A stretch of 64,000 bases of DNA from Paenibacillus flagellatus (lineage in GTDB: Bacteria > Bacillota > Bacilli > Paenibacillales > NBRC-103111): the NCBI RefSeq assembly GCF_003217775.1, contig NZ_QJVJ01000010.1, forward strand, positions 186,001 to 250,000, written 5' to 3'. Position 1 is the stretch's first letter; every line of letters begins with the position of its first letter. The position numbers and the translations under genes are program-made. Under the pieces are notes generated by a model, which was not told the origin of the DNA, searched no databases, and saw only the letters and a list, made by a program, of their open reading frames with translations. Below are positions 26,269 to 34,798 of the stretch, piece after piece.

Positions 26269-26386
26269 CGTTTGCCGAACCCGGCATAAACCGGCCTTCT
26301 CGCCGAATCCGCGATCCAGCGGCAGCGAGGGGGTTTTTTCTTTTAAAGGAATTTTGATCAAATGGAGCTTTCCCGTAGATAGCCAA

Positions 26387-26426
26387 AAAACAAGCGATGC
26401 CGGAGTTCCGGACATCGCTTGTTTTA
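26387..26426. terminator. bidirectional intrinsic terminator
   Basis: AACAAGCGATG-CCGG pairs with CCGG-A-CATCGCTTGTT around AGTT. A tracts precede and T tracts follow, so it works on both strands. It ends gerE transcription. Confidence 0.85.
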
Positions 26427-26551
26427 TTTTTCAAACGAACATCGCATGGTTTCAAAGTCGACCTTGCACCCGGCTCTTATCATGAAATCGATGCCCAGTT
26501 GTAGCATGCTTATCCAGTAAGGCTGAAAGGGGGGCATTCTCGAAAGGCTGC
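26427..26551 (+). other. unexplained leader-like or small-RNA-like stretch
   Basis: This 125-base gap between two terminators holds no credible ORF (a 24-codon ATG frame at about 26444 has no RBS). It contains a small hairpin CTTAT-CCA-GTAAG and a run of six G (26529-26534). That run could pair with CCCCC (26565-26569) of the following terminator as an anti-terminator. No known riboswitch signature was recognised. Confidence 0.35.
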
Positions 26552-26601
26552 AACCTTCCCGCAACCCCCGCACTCCGTGCGGCGGCGGGGAGGTTTTTTC
26601 T
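26552..26601 (+). terminator. intrinsic terminator directly upstream of a promoter
   Basis: AACCTTCCCGC (26552-26562) pairs with GCGGGGAGGTT (26585-26595). An inner stem CCGCAC-TCC-GTGCGG is present, and TTTTTT-C-TTT follows. Confidence 0.85.
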
Positions 26602-26606
26602 TTGCG

Positions 26607-26635
26607 TTTACTTCCCCGATCCGTTCGCCTACAAT
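26607..26635 (+). promoter_or_regulatory. sigma-A promoter of the two-component operon
   Basis: TTTACT (26607-26612), a 17-base spacer and TACAAT (26630-26635) lie about 37 bases before the regulator start codon. Confidence 0.75.
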
Positions 26636-26671
26636 GGGGGGGACAACGCGGCTACGGGAAGGGGAACGGTC

Positions 26672-27352
26672 ATGAGAACGCATCTGCTCGTCGCGGACGA
26701 CGATCCGCACGTTCGGGAGCTGCTTCGGTTTTTGTTCGAAAAGGAAGGCTACGTCGTTTACGAGGCGGAGGACGGCGAGCAAGCGACACGCATCTTGGAG
26801 AGCGAGACGGTCCATCTGGCGATCGTCGACGTCATGATGCCGGCGAAAGACGGCTGGGAGCTGTGCGAGGACATACGCCGGGACTACGATATTCCCGTCA
26901 TGCTTCTAACGGCCAAGGCGGAGCTGCGCGACAAGGAGAAGGGGTATTCGTCCGGTACGGACGATTACGTCGTCAAGCCGTTCGAGCCGAAGGAGCTGCT
27001 GTTCCGGGCGAAGGCGCTCCTGCGTCGATACCGGATGGTGTCGGCGGACGTCATTCGCCTGAACGGCACGATTATCGACCGAACCGGCTACGAGGTGAGA
27101 ATCGGCGGGAAGACCCATGTCATTCCGCTCAAGGAATTCGAGCTGCTGGCGCAGCTGGCGAGCCAGCCGGGACGCATTTTTACGAGGGAACAGCTCCTTC
27201 AGCTTTTATGGGGCAACGATTACGAAGGCGGCAGCCGGACGGTCGACGTCCATATCAAACGGTTGCGGGAGCGGTTTGCCGACGAAACCGACGATTTCGT
27301 CATCACGACGGTGCGCGGGCTCGGCTACAAGCTGGAGGTGCCGGAACGGTGA
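26672..27352 (+). CDS. OmpR/PhoB-family response regulator
   Basis: The 226-aa protein has a receiver domain at about 3-115, with DDD at 9-11, phospho-acceptor Asp53 (IVDVMMPAKDGWE) and KPFEPKELL. A winged-helix DNA-binding domain (about 130-224) has SRTVDVHIKRLRERF and TTVRGLGYKLE. GGAAGGGG precedes the ATG. Its stop overlaps the GTG start of the kinase by four bases (GTGA). Direct repeats with 11-base spacing ahead of the downstream MMPL gene are a likely target. Confidence 0.93.
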   Translation: MRTHLLVADDDPHVRELLRFLFEKEGYVVYEAEDGEQATRILESETVHLAIVDVMMPAKDGWELCEDIRRDYDIPVMLLTAKAELRDKEKGYSSGTDDYVVKPFEPKELLFRAKALLRRYRMVSADVIRLNGTIIDRTGYEVRIGGKTHVIPLKEFELLAQLASQPGRIFTREQLLQLLWGNDYEGGSRTVDVHIKRLRERFADETDDFVITTVRGLGYKLEVPER

Positions 27353-28725
27353 GATCGCTGTACGTCCGCATCGCCCTGACCTTCATCGGCATCTCCCTGT
27401 TGAGCGGGCTGCTGGCGCTGCTCGTCGTCAACGTCTATTACACGAACAAGCTGAAGGGGTACAGCGAGCAAAAAGTGATGAAGATGGCGAAAGAGATCCG
27501 CGAGCTCCTCGAGGGCGTTCCCGAGGCGGAATGGAACGGGCAGCTGAACCGGATCGGCAGCTTGGGCTTTCAGCTCTATGTCGTCGACGACCGGCTGAAA
27601 GGCCGAATGTACGGCTCGCCGTTCAAGCACGACCGGTTCGACCCGGAGCAGGCGCGCCGGGTATTGGCGGGAGACACGTATGACGGGCTGACGGAGCAAC
27701 GCCGACTGCTGAACGTATCCGGTTATTTCGAGAACAGCATCGCGAATACGGTCGGCCTGCCCGTCCATGCGGAAGGGCGCGCTTACGCGCTGTTCGTCCG
27801 GCCGGATCTGGAGCAGCAGATCGGCGAAGTGCGCATCCTGCTGGCGGTGCTGCTCGGCTCCGCGTTCGCGTTCAGCATCGGCTTCATCGTCATCTTCACG
27901 CGTCATATCGTCAAGCCGGTCCGGACGCTGACGGAAGCGACCCGGACGATTATCGAGGGGAGGTACGACATCGGGCTGGACGTGTCGCGGCGGGACGAAA
28001 TCGGCAATTTGGCGCGTCATTTCTCGCAAATGGCGCAGTCGCTCAAGCGGCTGGACGACATGAGGCAGGAATTCGTCGCGAACGTCTCGCACGAGATCGG
28101 GTCGCCGCTGACGTCGATCCAAGGCTTCGCCCGGACGATTCTCGATAACGCCGTATCGCCCGAAGAGGCGCGGCGGTATTTGGAAATCGTCGAAGAGGAA
28201 AGCAAACGGCTGTCCGGCTTGAGCCGCCAGCTGCTGACACTCGCCTCCTTGGACAAAGAGACGAACGCGGTGAAGCGGACCGCGTTCCGGCTGGACGAGC
28301 AGATCCGTCATGTGCTGCTCATGACCGAATGGCAGTGGACGGACAAAGGGCTGTCCCTCGAGCCGGACTTGCCGGAAATCGTCGTCACGGCCGATCCGGA
28401 GCTGCTCGTGCAAGTATGGTTGAACCTGATGACGAACGCCATCAAATTTTCCCGTCCGGGGGGAACGATCCGCATCCGGCTGACCGTGGACGATGCCGTA
28501 ACCGTGACGGTCGAGGATACGGGCATCGGCATTCCCGCCGCCGACTTGCCGCACGTGTTCGAACGGTTTTACAAGGCGGACAAAGCGAGAAACCGCTCGC
28601 GATCCGGAAGCGGCCTGGGCTTGTCGATCGCCCGAAAAATCGTGGAGCTGCACCGCGGCACGATCCGCGTCGACAGCGAGCCCGGCGCAGGCACGACGTT
28701 CACCGTCCGATTGCCCCGATCGTAA
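27349..28725 (+). CDS. sensor histidine kinase
   Basis: The 458-aa kinase has TM1 at about 8-28, an extracytoplasmic sensor at about 30-160 and TM2 at about 163-185. HAMP is followed by a HisKA box NVSHEIGSPLTSI, in which Gly stands where Lys or Arg is usual after HE-I/L. HATPase_c boxes are N (LMTNAIKFS), G1 (DTGIGIP), F and G2 (SGSGLGLSIARKI). The GTG start overlaps the regulator stop, implying translational coupling. The frame continues upstream, but those residues belong to another reading of the regulator gene. Confidence 0.93.
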   Translation: MRSLYVRIALTFIGISLLSGLLALLVVNVYYTNKLKGYSEQKVMKMAKEIRELLEGVPEAEWNGQLNRIGSLGFQLYVVDDRLKGRMYGSPFKHDRFDPEQARRVLAGDTYDGLTEQRRLLNVSGYFENSIANTVGLPVHAEGRAYALFVRPDLEQQIGEVRILLAVLLGSAFAFSIGFIVIFTRHIVKPVRTLTEATRTIIEGRYDIGLDVSRRDEIGNLARHFSQMAQSLKRLDDMRQEFVANVSHEIGSPLTSIQGFARTILDNAVSPEEARRYLEIVEEESKRLSGLSRQLLTLASLDKETNAVKRTAFRLDEQIRHVLLMTEWQWTDKGLSLEPDLPEIVVTADPELLVQVWLNLMTNAIKFSRPGGTIRIRLTVDDAVTVTVEDTGIGIPAADLPHVFERFYKADKARNRSRSGSGLGLSIARKIVELHRGTIRVDSEPGAGTTFTVRLPRS

Positions 28726-28729
28726 TGCT

Positions 28730-28759
28730 CCGTTCATCGTCCGTTCACATTCCTATCCT
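28730..28759 (+). promoter_or_regulatory. response-regulator binding repeats and promoter of the MMPL gene
   Basis: CCGTTCA occurs at 28730-28736 and again at 28741-28747, an 11-base period typical of OmpR/PhoB-type sites. A -10-like TATCCT (28754-28759) lies so that the repeats cover the -35 position, as in class II activation. The neighbouring regulator is the obvious candidate. Confidence 0.5.
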
Positions 28760-28806
28760 AAAGTGGAATCCGCAAGAGACCAATGCGGAAAGGAGTGATC
28801 GGGACG

Positions 28807-31020
28807 ATGAATCGTATTTTTCGCTACTTGGCCCGCTTGGTCGGCAGCCCGAAAGGAGCGTGGGCGGTTGTCGCTTGCTGGGCGCTGCTCGTCGCGGCGC
28901 TCGCCTCAATCGCCCCCGGGGCGAAGCCGTACGCCGTCGGCAGCGGGGAAGGCAGCGTTCGCGGCGATACGCCGGCGGCTCGGGCAGGCCGGTTGCTGAA
29001 CGAGGCATTTCCGTCGGACGACGGGCCGGTCGCGCTGCTCGTCTTCCACGGACGTGCGGCCATAACGGCGGACGAACGGGCCCGAATCGCGAACGTGAGC
29101 GAGTGGCTCGCCTCCGGCGACAAGCCGGAGCATGTCGCGAGCGCCCTGCCGTTTCACCGGCTTCCCGAGAACGTGCAGGACGGCCTATTTTCCGCGGATC
29201 GCACGACCGTTTTGCTCAATGTGGCCCTGCGGCCCGACTTGGAGTCGGATGCGATCTTCGAAACACTGCAGCAAATCCGGACGTACGCCGAACAGTCGGG
29301 AATCGGAGGGCTTCGGCTTGAAATAACGGGGCCGGCCGGCATTACGGCCGATACGATTACGCTGTTCCGGAATGCGGATCTGGTTTTGCTGCTCGCAACC
29401 GTCGGACTGATCGTGGTCCTATTGATCGCCATCTACCGCTCCCCGCTGCTGGCCGTCATGCCGCTCTTCGTCGCGGGGACGGTCTATGCGACGGTCGACC
29501 GGCTGCTCGGGCTCGCCGCGAAAAACGGATGGTTTCTCGTGGACAAGCAGGCGCTGTCGATTATGACGATCCTGCTGTTCGCCGTGCTGACGGACTATTG
29601 TCTATTCGTCGTTTCCCGCTACCGGGAAGAGCTGAAGCGAATCGGCTCGCGGTTCGACGCGATGAAGGCGGCGTTTCTCCATGTCGCGGAGCCGATCCTG
29701 TTCAGCGGCGGCACCGTGCTGCTCGCGGTAACGACGCTATTCGCGGCCGTATTCGCGCCGTACCGTCATTTTGCGCCGGTGTTTGCCGTGGCGATGGCGG
29801 TTATGATGCTGGCGGGCGTGACGCTCGTCCCGGCCGTATTCGCTCTGTTGGGGCGCAAAGCGTTCTGGCCCTTCGTTCCGAAGTTGGAGGAGCGGGAAGC
29901 GAGAACGGCCGGATTTTGGACCGGAATCGGCGACGGCGTCGTGAAAAAACCGGCGGCGATCGCGGCGGTTTTGCTGATCGTCTTGATCGTGCCGTCGCTC
30001 TCGATCGGGACGATCAAACCGTCGTTCAACTTGATGAAGTCGTTTCCCGAGACGATTTCGTCCCGCCAAGGCTTCGAATTGCTGGAGGAGCGGTTCCCGC
30101 CGGGGAAGCTTGCGCCCGTATCGGTCTTGTTGATGGCGGAGACGGACATGACCGCGGATGCGGCGTTTGTCGACAAGCTGGACCGATTGGCGTCGCGGAT
30201 CGGACGGGAGGCGGGCACCGTCGCGCCCGACCTTTCGGCATGGCGGTCCCGATCGGCGGAGGAGCTGCCGGACACGCTGCTTTCGACCGACAAGCGGGCC
30301 GTCAAGCTGCAAGTGACGCTGCCGATCAACCCATACGATGCGGCCGCGCTGGACTTGCTGGAATCGCTGCGGGCCGAAAGCGGCGCGATGCTGCGGGACA
30401 GCGGCTTCGATCCGTCCCGCTTCTCGCTTCATTTCGCCGGGCAGACGGCCGAGCAGCTCGACGTGCGGACGATGAATGCGCGCGACACCGTCGTCGTCTT
30501 CTCGCTGATCGCCGGTTCGATCCTCGTCATGCTCGCTTTCCAGGCGCGCGCTATTGTGCCGGCGCTCGTCATGATGGGGACGATGCTGCTGTCGTATACG
30601 GCGACGCTCGGGCTCGGCTGGACCGTGTTCCATCACCTGATGGGGCACGATTCGATCAGTTACCGGCTGCCGATGTACACGTTCGTCTTCCTCATCGCCC
30701 TCGGCGTCGATTACAACATCATGCTCGTCTCCCGGATCCGGGAAGAAGCCCGGACGCACGAGTGGAAACGGGCGATCAGCCTGGGCGTAGCCCGCACCGG
30801 CGGCGTCATTTCGTCCGCGGGTCTCCTTCTTGCGGCCACGTTCAGCGTGCTGATGACACAGCCGCTGCAGGAGCTGTTCTTGTTCGGGATGACGATGGGG
30901 ATCGGCATTCTCGTCGATACGTTTCTTGTCCGGGGCGTGCTTCTGCCGGCGATTCTATCGCTGACGCCGCGACTGCGATCCGGCGCTTCGGCTGCCGCCG
31001 ATCAATCATACGGGAGGTAA
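28807..31020 (+). CDS. MMPL/RND-family transporter
   Basis: This 737-aa membrane exporter has about 12 TM helices in two repeats (TM1, a large outer loop, TM2-6, and again). ALGVDYNIMLVSRIREE and DYCLFVVSRYREEL are the MMPL signatures with the buried Asp of the proton path. Family members move lipids, drugs or peptides; the substrate is unknown. ATG 28807 is preceded by AAAGGAG. It follows the two-component genes behind its own repeat-bearing promoter, and the small membrane protein downstream is 6 bases away, so co-transcribed. Confidence 0.88.
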   Translation: MNRIFRYLARLVGSPKGAWAVVACWALLVAALASIAPGAKPYAVGSGEGSVRGDTPAARAGRLLNEAFPSDDGPVALLVFHGRAAITADERARIANVSEWLASGDKPEHVASALPFHRLPENVQDGLFSADRTTVLLNVALRPDLESDAIFETLQQIRTYAEQSGIGGLRLEITGPAGITADTITLFRNADLVLLLATVGLIVVLLIAIYRSPLLAVMPLFVAGTVYATVDRLLGLAAKNGWFLVDKQALSIMTILLFAVLTDYCLFVVSRYREELKRIGSRFDAMKAAFLHVAEPILFSGGTVLLAVTTLFAAVFAPYRHFAPVFAVAMAVMMLAGVTLVPAVFALLGRKAFWPFVPKLEEREARTAGFWTGIGDGVVKKPAAIAAVLLIVLIVPSLSIGTIKPSFNLMKSFPETISSRQGFELLEERFPPGKLAPVSVLLMAETDMTADAAFVDKLDRLASRIGREAGTVAPDLSAWRSRSAEELPDTLLSTDKRAVKLQVTLPINPYDAAALDLLESLRAESGAMLRDSGFDPSRFSLHFAGQTAEQLDVRTMNARDTVVVFSLIAGSILVMLAFQARAIVPALVMMGTMLLSYTATLGLGWTVFHHLMGHDSISYRLPMYTFVFLIALGVDYNIMLVSRIREEARTHEWKRAISLGVARTGGVISSAGLLLAATFSVLMTQPLQELFLFGMTMGIGILVDTFLVRGVLLPAILSLTPRLRSGASAAADQSYGR

Positions 31021-31026
31021 TCTGCG

Positions 31027-31470
31027 ATGTTCGGATTTATGCTGTTCCTGCACCTGACGGGATTGTTTCTCTGGATCGGCGCCTTGCTCGCCGTCGTCCT
31101 CGTCCTGCCGCTTATGAAAACGCAGCTCGGCTCCGGGCCGTCCAATACGCTGGCGAAGCGGTTGATTCGCGTCGCCGGCTTCGTCGCCCATCCCGGCGCG
31201 GCCGCCGTTCTCGTCAGCGGCGTCTATATGATCCTTCAGCTTGATCTCGGGAAGGACCGGCCGCTCTGGCTCGAGGTGATGGAGAAGGGCGGCGGTACGC
31301 TCATTGTGGCCGCACTCGTCGTTACGGGCGTAATGGGGAGCTCGATCAAGAAACGGCTTTCCGCCGCAGGCGCGGGGGAAGCTCCCCGCTTGACCGGTTA
31401 CGTGACGACGACAGCCGCCTTTCTCGTGCTGATCGTAGCGGTCGTCTTCGTCGTAAGCATGAAACTTTGA
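31027..31470 (+). CDS. small four-helix membrane protein
   Basis: The 147-aa protein has four predicted TM helices: FGFMLFLHLTGLFLWIGALL, the HPGAAAVLVSGVYMILQL region, GGGTLIVAALVVTGVMG and TAAFLVLIVAVVFVVSMKL. The His-containing first helix and overall layout recall DUF2269/CopD-like membrane proteins, but this is a resemblance only. GGGAGG lies within the end of the MMPL gene, and the 6-base gap puts it in the same operon, perhaps as an accessory of that exporter. Confidence 0.65.
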   Translation: MFGFMLFLHLTGLFLWIGALLAVVLVLPLMKTQLGSGPSNTLAKRLIRVAGFVAHPGAAAVLVSGVYMILQLDLGKDRPLWLEVMEKGGGTLIVAALVVTGVMGSSIKKRLSAAGAGEAPRLTGYVTTTAAFLVLIVAVVFVVSMKL

Positions 31471-31506
31471 TCTCCGGCATAGGGGAGCCGGGTTCGCCCG
31501 AATCGC

Positions 31507-31569
31507 GAAAGGAACTCCGACTTCCGTCGTCTGTCCCGAAGAAACGGAAATCGGAGTTCCTTTCGTTTC
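31507..31569 (+). terminator. long intrinsic terminator between convergent genes
   Basis: GAAAGGAACTCCGA (31507-31520) pairs perfectly with 31551-31564. An inner CTTCCGT/ACGGAAA pairing extends the stem, and GTTTCG follows. It separates the MMPL operon from the minus-strand gene. Confidence 0.75.
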
Positions 31570-31592
31570 GCGGCATGCACCTCCGAGCCCGC

Positions 31593-32312
31593 CTACTTGC
31601 CCAGCGACGGCTCCCCGACGATGCTTTTGTCCCCCTGGACGTAAATCCGCAGCGCCTTCGTATCTTTGACGTCGAGCTCGAGCTCGGTGATTGTCCCCGA
31701 TTTGACTTTGACGTCCTTGACCGTCACGTTGTTTTCGTCGACGATTTTCACTTGCAGGTCGTCGGTCGTCAGCGAATCGGCGGCCCATATTTTCGCCTTG
31801 AATTTGCTGTATTCGAATTCGGTGGCGATCTCCATGTTGACCGAGCGGCTGCCTCCGGTCACATAGCCGTAATCGAGCACCGTGCCGTCGGCCGTCGTCA
31901 GCTCCTCGGGCGTGCGGCTCGCCAGCCGGTAAATGCTGTTGCCGTTGTAGACGAATTCCGGCGACACTTTGATGTAGCGGGTTTCGCCCTTGGCGATTTC
32001 GCCGCCCGTCTCGCCCAAATAAGCGGTCTCGGTGTTCGGATCCCACGTCACCTGGAGGCCCGACGCCTCGGCGACCGCCCGCAGCGGCAAATACGTGGAG
32101 CCTCTGTACGTAATCGGGACGAGCTTCGTCCCGTCGTCCGGGTCAACCGGCTCGAACGATTTGCCGTTCAGCACGACCTTGATGCCGGTGTTCAAATACG
32201 CCTCGATCTCCGTCAGCGTCCCCGCCCCCATCGCGTTGAAGGAAAGGCTGACGAACAGCGCCGCGCCGAGCACGGCCGTGCCCGCTCCTTTCTGGGTCCA
32301 TCTCCTTTTCAT
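31593..32312 (-). CDS. secreted copper-amine-oxidase-N-like (stalk) domain protein
   Basis: The 239-aa protein has a signal peptide (about 1-30, ending SFNAMGA). The stalk domain (about 35-100) carries IKVVLNGKSFEP and YLPLRAVAEASGLQVTWDP, the repeat common in Paenibacillus secreted proteins. The C-terminal half (about 110-239) is beta-rich with no named domain. AGGAGG precedes the ATG. Such stalk domains probably anchor proteins to the wall or serve protein contacts. It is monocistronic. Confidence 0.8.
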   Translation of the reverse strand: MKRRWTQKGAGTAVLGAALFVSLSFNAMGAGTLTEIEAYLNTGIKVVLNGKSFEPVDPDDGTKLVPITYRGSTYLPLRAVAEASGLQVTWDPNTETAYLGETGGEIAKGETRYIKVSPEFVYNGNSIYRLASRTPEELTTADGTVLDYGYVTGGSRSVNMEIATEFEYSKFKAKIWAADSLTTDDLQVKIVDENNVTVKDVKVKSGTITELELDVKDTKALRIYVQGDKSIVGEPSLGK

Positions 32313-32568
32313 GATCCATCCTCCTCATTTCGCGCCTTGCTTTTTTCTCCATAATCACGGTAATCGTAATGCAACCGGCTTCGGGGCAACAAGCTGCCTG
32401 AAACCCATCTTTCGGCGGCGCTTTCGTGACTCGGTCACGGAACGGTCATGGCATCGGGGCGATCGGAACAAGCCGGCCGCGTGATTTCAGAAAGGCTTAA
32501 GAATTGCGCCGCACTTCTGTTAAGATTTGGCGGTTATACTGGAGGAAATGACCAAAGGGGCATATTCG

Positions 32569-32934
32569 ATGAAAAGATGGATCGCATTCTTTATTCTGAT
32601 CGGCCTGGTCCTCGTGACCGGCTGCTCCGACCGGTTCGCGTTTGCTGGCAAAAGCGAGTTTTGGAGCGTCGCTTGTTCCATCTCCCCGAAGGGGAAGACA
32701 TACGAAATCCGATATATCGGAGACAAAGGAAAGACCGGCAGCGTCGTTCGGTACCAGTTCGAAAACAGCGAAAATTTCAAGGACAAGGGAGAAGCGACGC
32801 CGAAGTCGGCGTCGAAGCTGGTTATCCGGGGCAGCTCGACGCTCGACAAGCCTTACGTCGTGGAAAAGGAGTTCACCCTGCGCATCCAGTGGGACGGCGG
32901 GGAGGAAGAGATTCGTCTGACGAAGGACGAATAG
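32569..32934 (+). CDS. small lipoprotein of unknown function
   Basis: The 121-aa protein has a lipoprotein signal with lipobox LVTGC (Cys about 19). A mature part of about 100 residues is rich in Lys, Glu and beta-strand pattern (TYEIRYIGDKG, EFTLRIQWDGGEEEIRL). I recognise no family. ATG 32569 is preferred, with AAAGGGG 8 bases upstream; the ATG at 32548 lies only two bases after GGAGG. A -10-like TATACT lies at 32535-32540. Confidence 0.7.
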   Translation: MKRWIAFFILIGLVLVTGCSDRFAFAGKSEFWSVACSISPKGKTYEIRYIGDKGKTGSVVRYQFENSENFKDKGEATPKSASKLVIRGSSTLDKPYVVEKEFTLRIQWDGGEEEIRLTKDE

Positions 32935-33521
32935 CGCAAGGGTGTCCCGATCGGCCGGCGGTGTTTCGTCCGCGAAGAGGATGATGTCGCGGCGAGCCGT
33001 CGATCCAACGGCTCGGACCTTGCGTACAACGCCCGCGAAGTCGTCCTCCCATTGGATTGCATCCAATAGGGAACGACCCGGGGGACGCGTACCGGCCGTC
33101 GATTGGATTTCATCCAATGGAATCGCGTGCAAGAAGCCGAAATTCGAAAATGGCGGCAATTCTATTGGATAGGTTCCAATCGAGAGCTTCTTTTGGAGTC
33201 GAAAAGAGCCGTTCGATGGACAACATCCAATGAAGCAGACCGAAAGCGGAGCAGCGTGCCGCTTGCGCGTACCCGCATGCCGCCCGATCGACGGCTGCAT
33301 CAAGGGTCGTCCCTTCCGGATCGGCGCCGGCCGGGCCGGATAGATACCGGGACCTAGATCGCGGGGCGAATTGCGCAATTTTTCCGCACGATTCGAGCCA
33401 TTCCCGCTTTTTTCGCGCCATTCGTTCCTGCGGCCCGGTACGGTTGGCGGTTGTTTCGCGCTGACAGGCATGGTACATTTGTAAAAACTGGACTGTCATT
33501 TCAACCGAACGCGAGGGTGCC
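32935..33521. other. 587-base gene-free region
   Basis: Short overlapping frames exist on both strands, but none has an RBS or conserved look, and their shared WI-SN-type peptide bits simply translate the palindromes described separately. Beyond the palindrome array (33051-33231), I see a stretch CGGCGCCGGCCGGGCCGG near 33320 and AT-richer sequence just before the amidase gene, with no clear promoter or terminator. Confidence 0.5.
33051..33231. repeat. array of four 17-bp palindromes with phased spacing
   Basis: Copy 1 ATTGGATTGCATCCAAT (33051-33067), copy 2 ATTGGATTTCATCCAAT (33102-33118), copy 3 ATTGGATAGGTTCCAAT (33164-33180) and copy 4 GATGGACAACATCCAAT (33215-33231). The first two are perfect 7-bp inverted repeats around three bases; the others have 1-2 changes. 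Start-to-start distances are 51, 62 and 51 bases, close to 5, 6 and 5 helical turns. Spacer sequences share no similarity with each other. Confidence 0.85.
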
Positions 33522-34637
33522 ATGAAACGGACTGTACGGAAGGCGATACTGGCGGGCGGCGTCGCGCTCGGCGCGTTGTTGGCCGCGGCGGGGCAAGCGG
33601 ATGCGGAGACGTATACGGCCCGAGTGGCCGCGGATACGCTGAACGTTCGCGCGGAGCCGGCGGGTCGTGCGCGCATCGTCGGGACGCTCGGCAAAGGCGC
33701 GAGCGTAACCGTTTCCGAGGAATCGTTCGGATGGGCCAAAGTGCAGACGGGCGGCCGAACGGGCTGGGTCGCGGCCCATTATTTGGTGAAGACGGACGTC
33801 AAGCCGGAGCCGAAAGGCGGCGCCAAAGTCGCGTCGGCAGCCGCCGGCGGCGCGTCGGCCAAAACCCGGGACGGCGTCGTCACGGCGGACAAGCTGTGGC
33901 TGCGGGAAAGTCCCGGAACGGAAGGCGAAGCGAAGCGGCTGCTGACGAAAGGGACGAAGCTGAGCATTTCGGACGACCGCAACGGCTGGATGCGGGTGCG
34001 CACGGCGGACGGCGAGACCGGCTGGGTTTCGGGACGCTACGTGGACGCGTCCGGACGCGCCGCCGCCGCGGAAACGAAGCGGGCCGGAGGCGGGCTGCGA
34101 GGCAAGCTGATCGTCGTCGACCCCGGCCACGGCGGAAGCGATCCGGGTGTCATCGGGACGACGCACGGTACGGAAGAGAAGAAGATCAACTTGAGCACCG
34201 CGAATTACGTCGCCGAAGAGCTGCGCCGCGCGGGGGCGCAGGTCGCCATGACCCGGACCGGCGACAAGGAGCAGCCCGAGCTGTCCGATCGGGCGGAAGC
34301 GAGCAACAAACGGCGGGCCGACGCCTTTGTCAGCATCCACTATAACGCCTCGCCGAAAAAAGTGTCCGGCACGCTCGTCTACTTCTATTCCGAGGCGAAG
34401 GACCGGGCGCTCGCCCACAGCATCGAAGAACGTCTGGCGAAAGACGGCGTCCTGAAAAGCAACGGCATTTCGTTCGGCGATTACCACGTGCTGAGGGAGA
34501 ACGACCGCCCTTCGGTGCTGCTCGAGCTCGGGTTTTTGACCGATTCCCGCGACGAGTCGATCGTGCGCAAGGACGACTACCAGCGCAAGGCGGCCGCCGC
34601 CATCGCGGCCGGACTCGCCGACTACTTTGCCGATTGA
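33522..34637 (+). CDS. secreted N-acetylmuramoyl-L-alanine amidase with two SH3b domains
   Basis: The 371-aa autolysin-type enzyme has a signal peptide (1-about 28, ending QADA) and SH3b domain 1 (about 30-90, VAADTLNVRAEPAG). SH3b 2 spans about 120-180 (VTADKLWLRESPGTEGE), and an Amidase_3 domain spans about 195-371. Zinc ligands are visible as His in VDPGHGGSDPG, Glu in GTEEKKINLST and His in SIHYNASP, with catalytic Glu in LLELGFLTD. It cleaves the bond between muramic acid and L-Ala in the wall. GAGGGTG precedes the ATG. It is monocistronic, with a strong terminator. Confidence 0.92.
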   Translation: MKRTVRKAILAGGVALGALLAAAGQADAETYTARVAADTLNVRAEPAGRARIVGTLGKGASVTVSEESFGWAKVQTGGRTGWVAAHYLVKTDVKPEPKGGAKVASAAAGGASAKTRDGVVTADKLWLRESPGTEGEAKRLLTKGTKLSISDDRNGWMRVRTADGETGWVSGRYVDASGRAAAAETKRAGGGLRGKLIVVDPGHGGSDPGVIGTTHGTEEKKINLSTANYVAEELRRAGAQVAMTRTGDKEQPELSDRAEASNKRRADAFVSIHYNASPKKVSGTLVYFYSEAKDRALAHSIEERLAKDGVLKSNGISFGDYHVLRENDRPSVLLELGFLTDSRDESIVRKDDYQRKAAAAIAAGLADYFAD

Positions 34638-34659
34638 TCGGCGACCGGCATGACGCCTG

Positions 34660-34691
34660 GCCGCAGCTCCTCCGAGCTGCGGCTTTTTTCT
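34660..34691 (+). terminator. intrinsic terminator of the amidase gene
   Basis: GCCGCAGCTC (34660-34669), loop CTCC and GAGCTGCGGC (34674-34683) are followed by six T. Confidence 0.93.
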
Positions 34692-34798
34692 TGTGCCCGA
34701 ACCACCCGGCGTCTTCGGCAAGCGGCCCCGCTCGCTCGCGTTTTATGCTACACTGGAAGCAGGAGAACGACCGTTACACGGACGAAGGAGGTGCCGCC

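Noticed and set aside
33051-33231. CRISPR array
   Set aside because: Repeats are only 17 bases, degenerate, with spacers of 34/45/34 bases, and no cas gene is present.
32942-33357. Small genes within the palindrome region (WI-SN-type peptides)
   Set aside because: The repeated peptide bits arise from translating the palindromes; the 62-base step breaks the frame between copies 2 and 3 and there is no RBS.
34634-34798. N-terminal extension of the AraC regulator
   Set aside because: It overlaps the amidase terminator; the AAGGAGG site supports the start at 34799.
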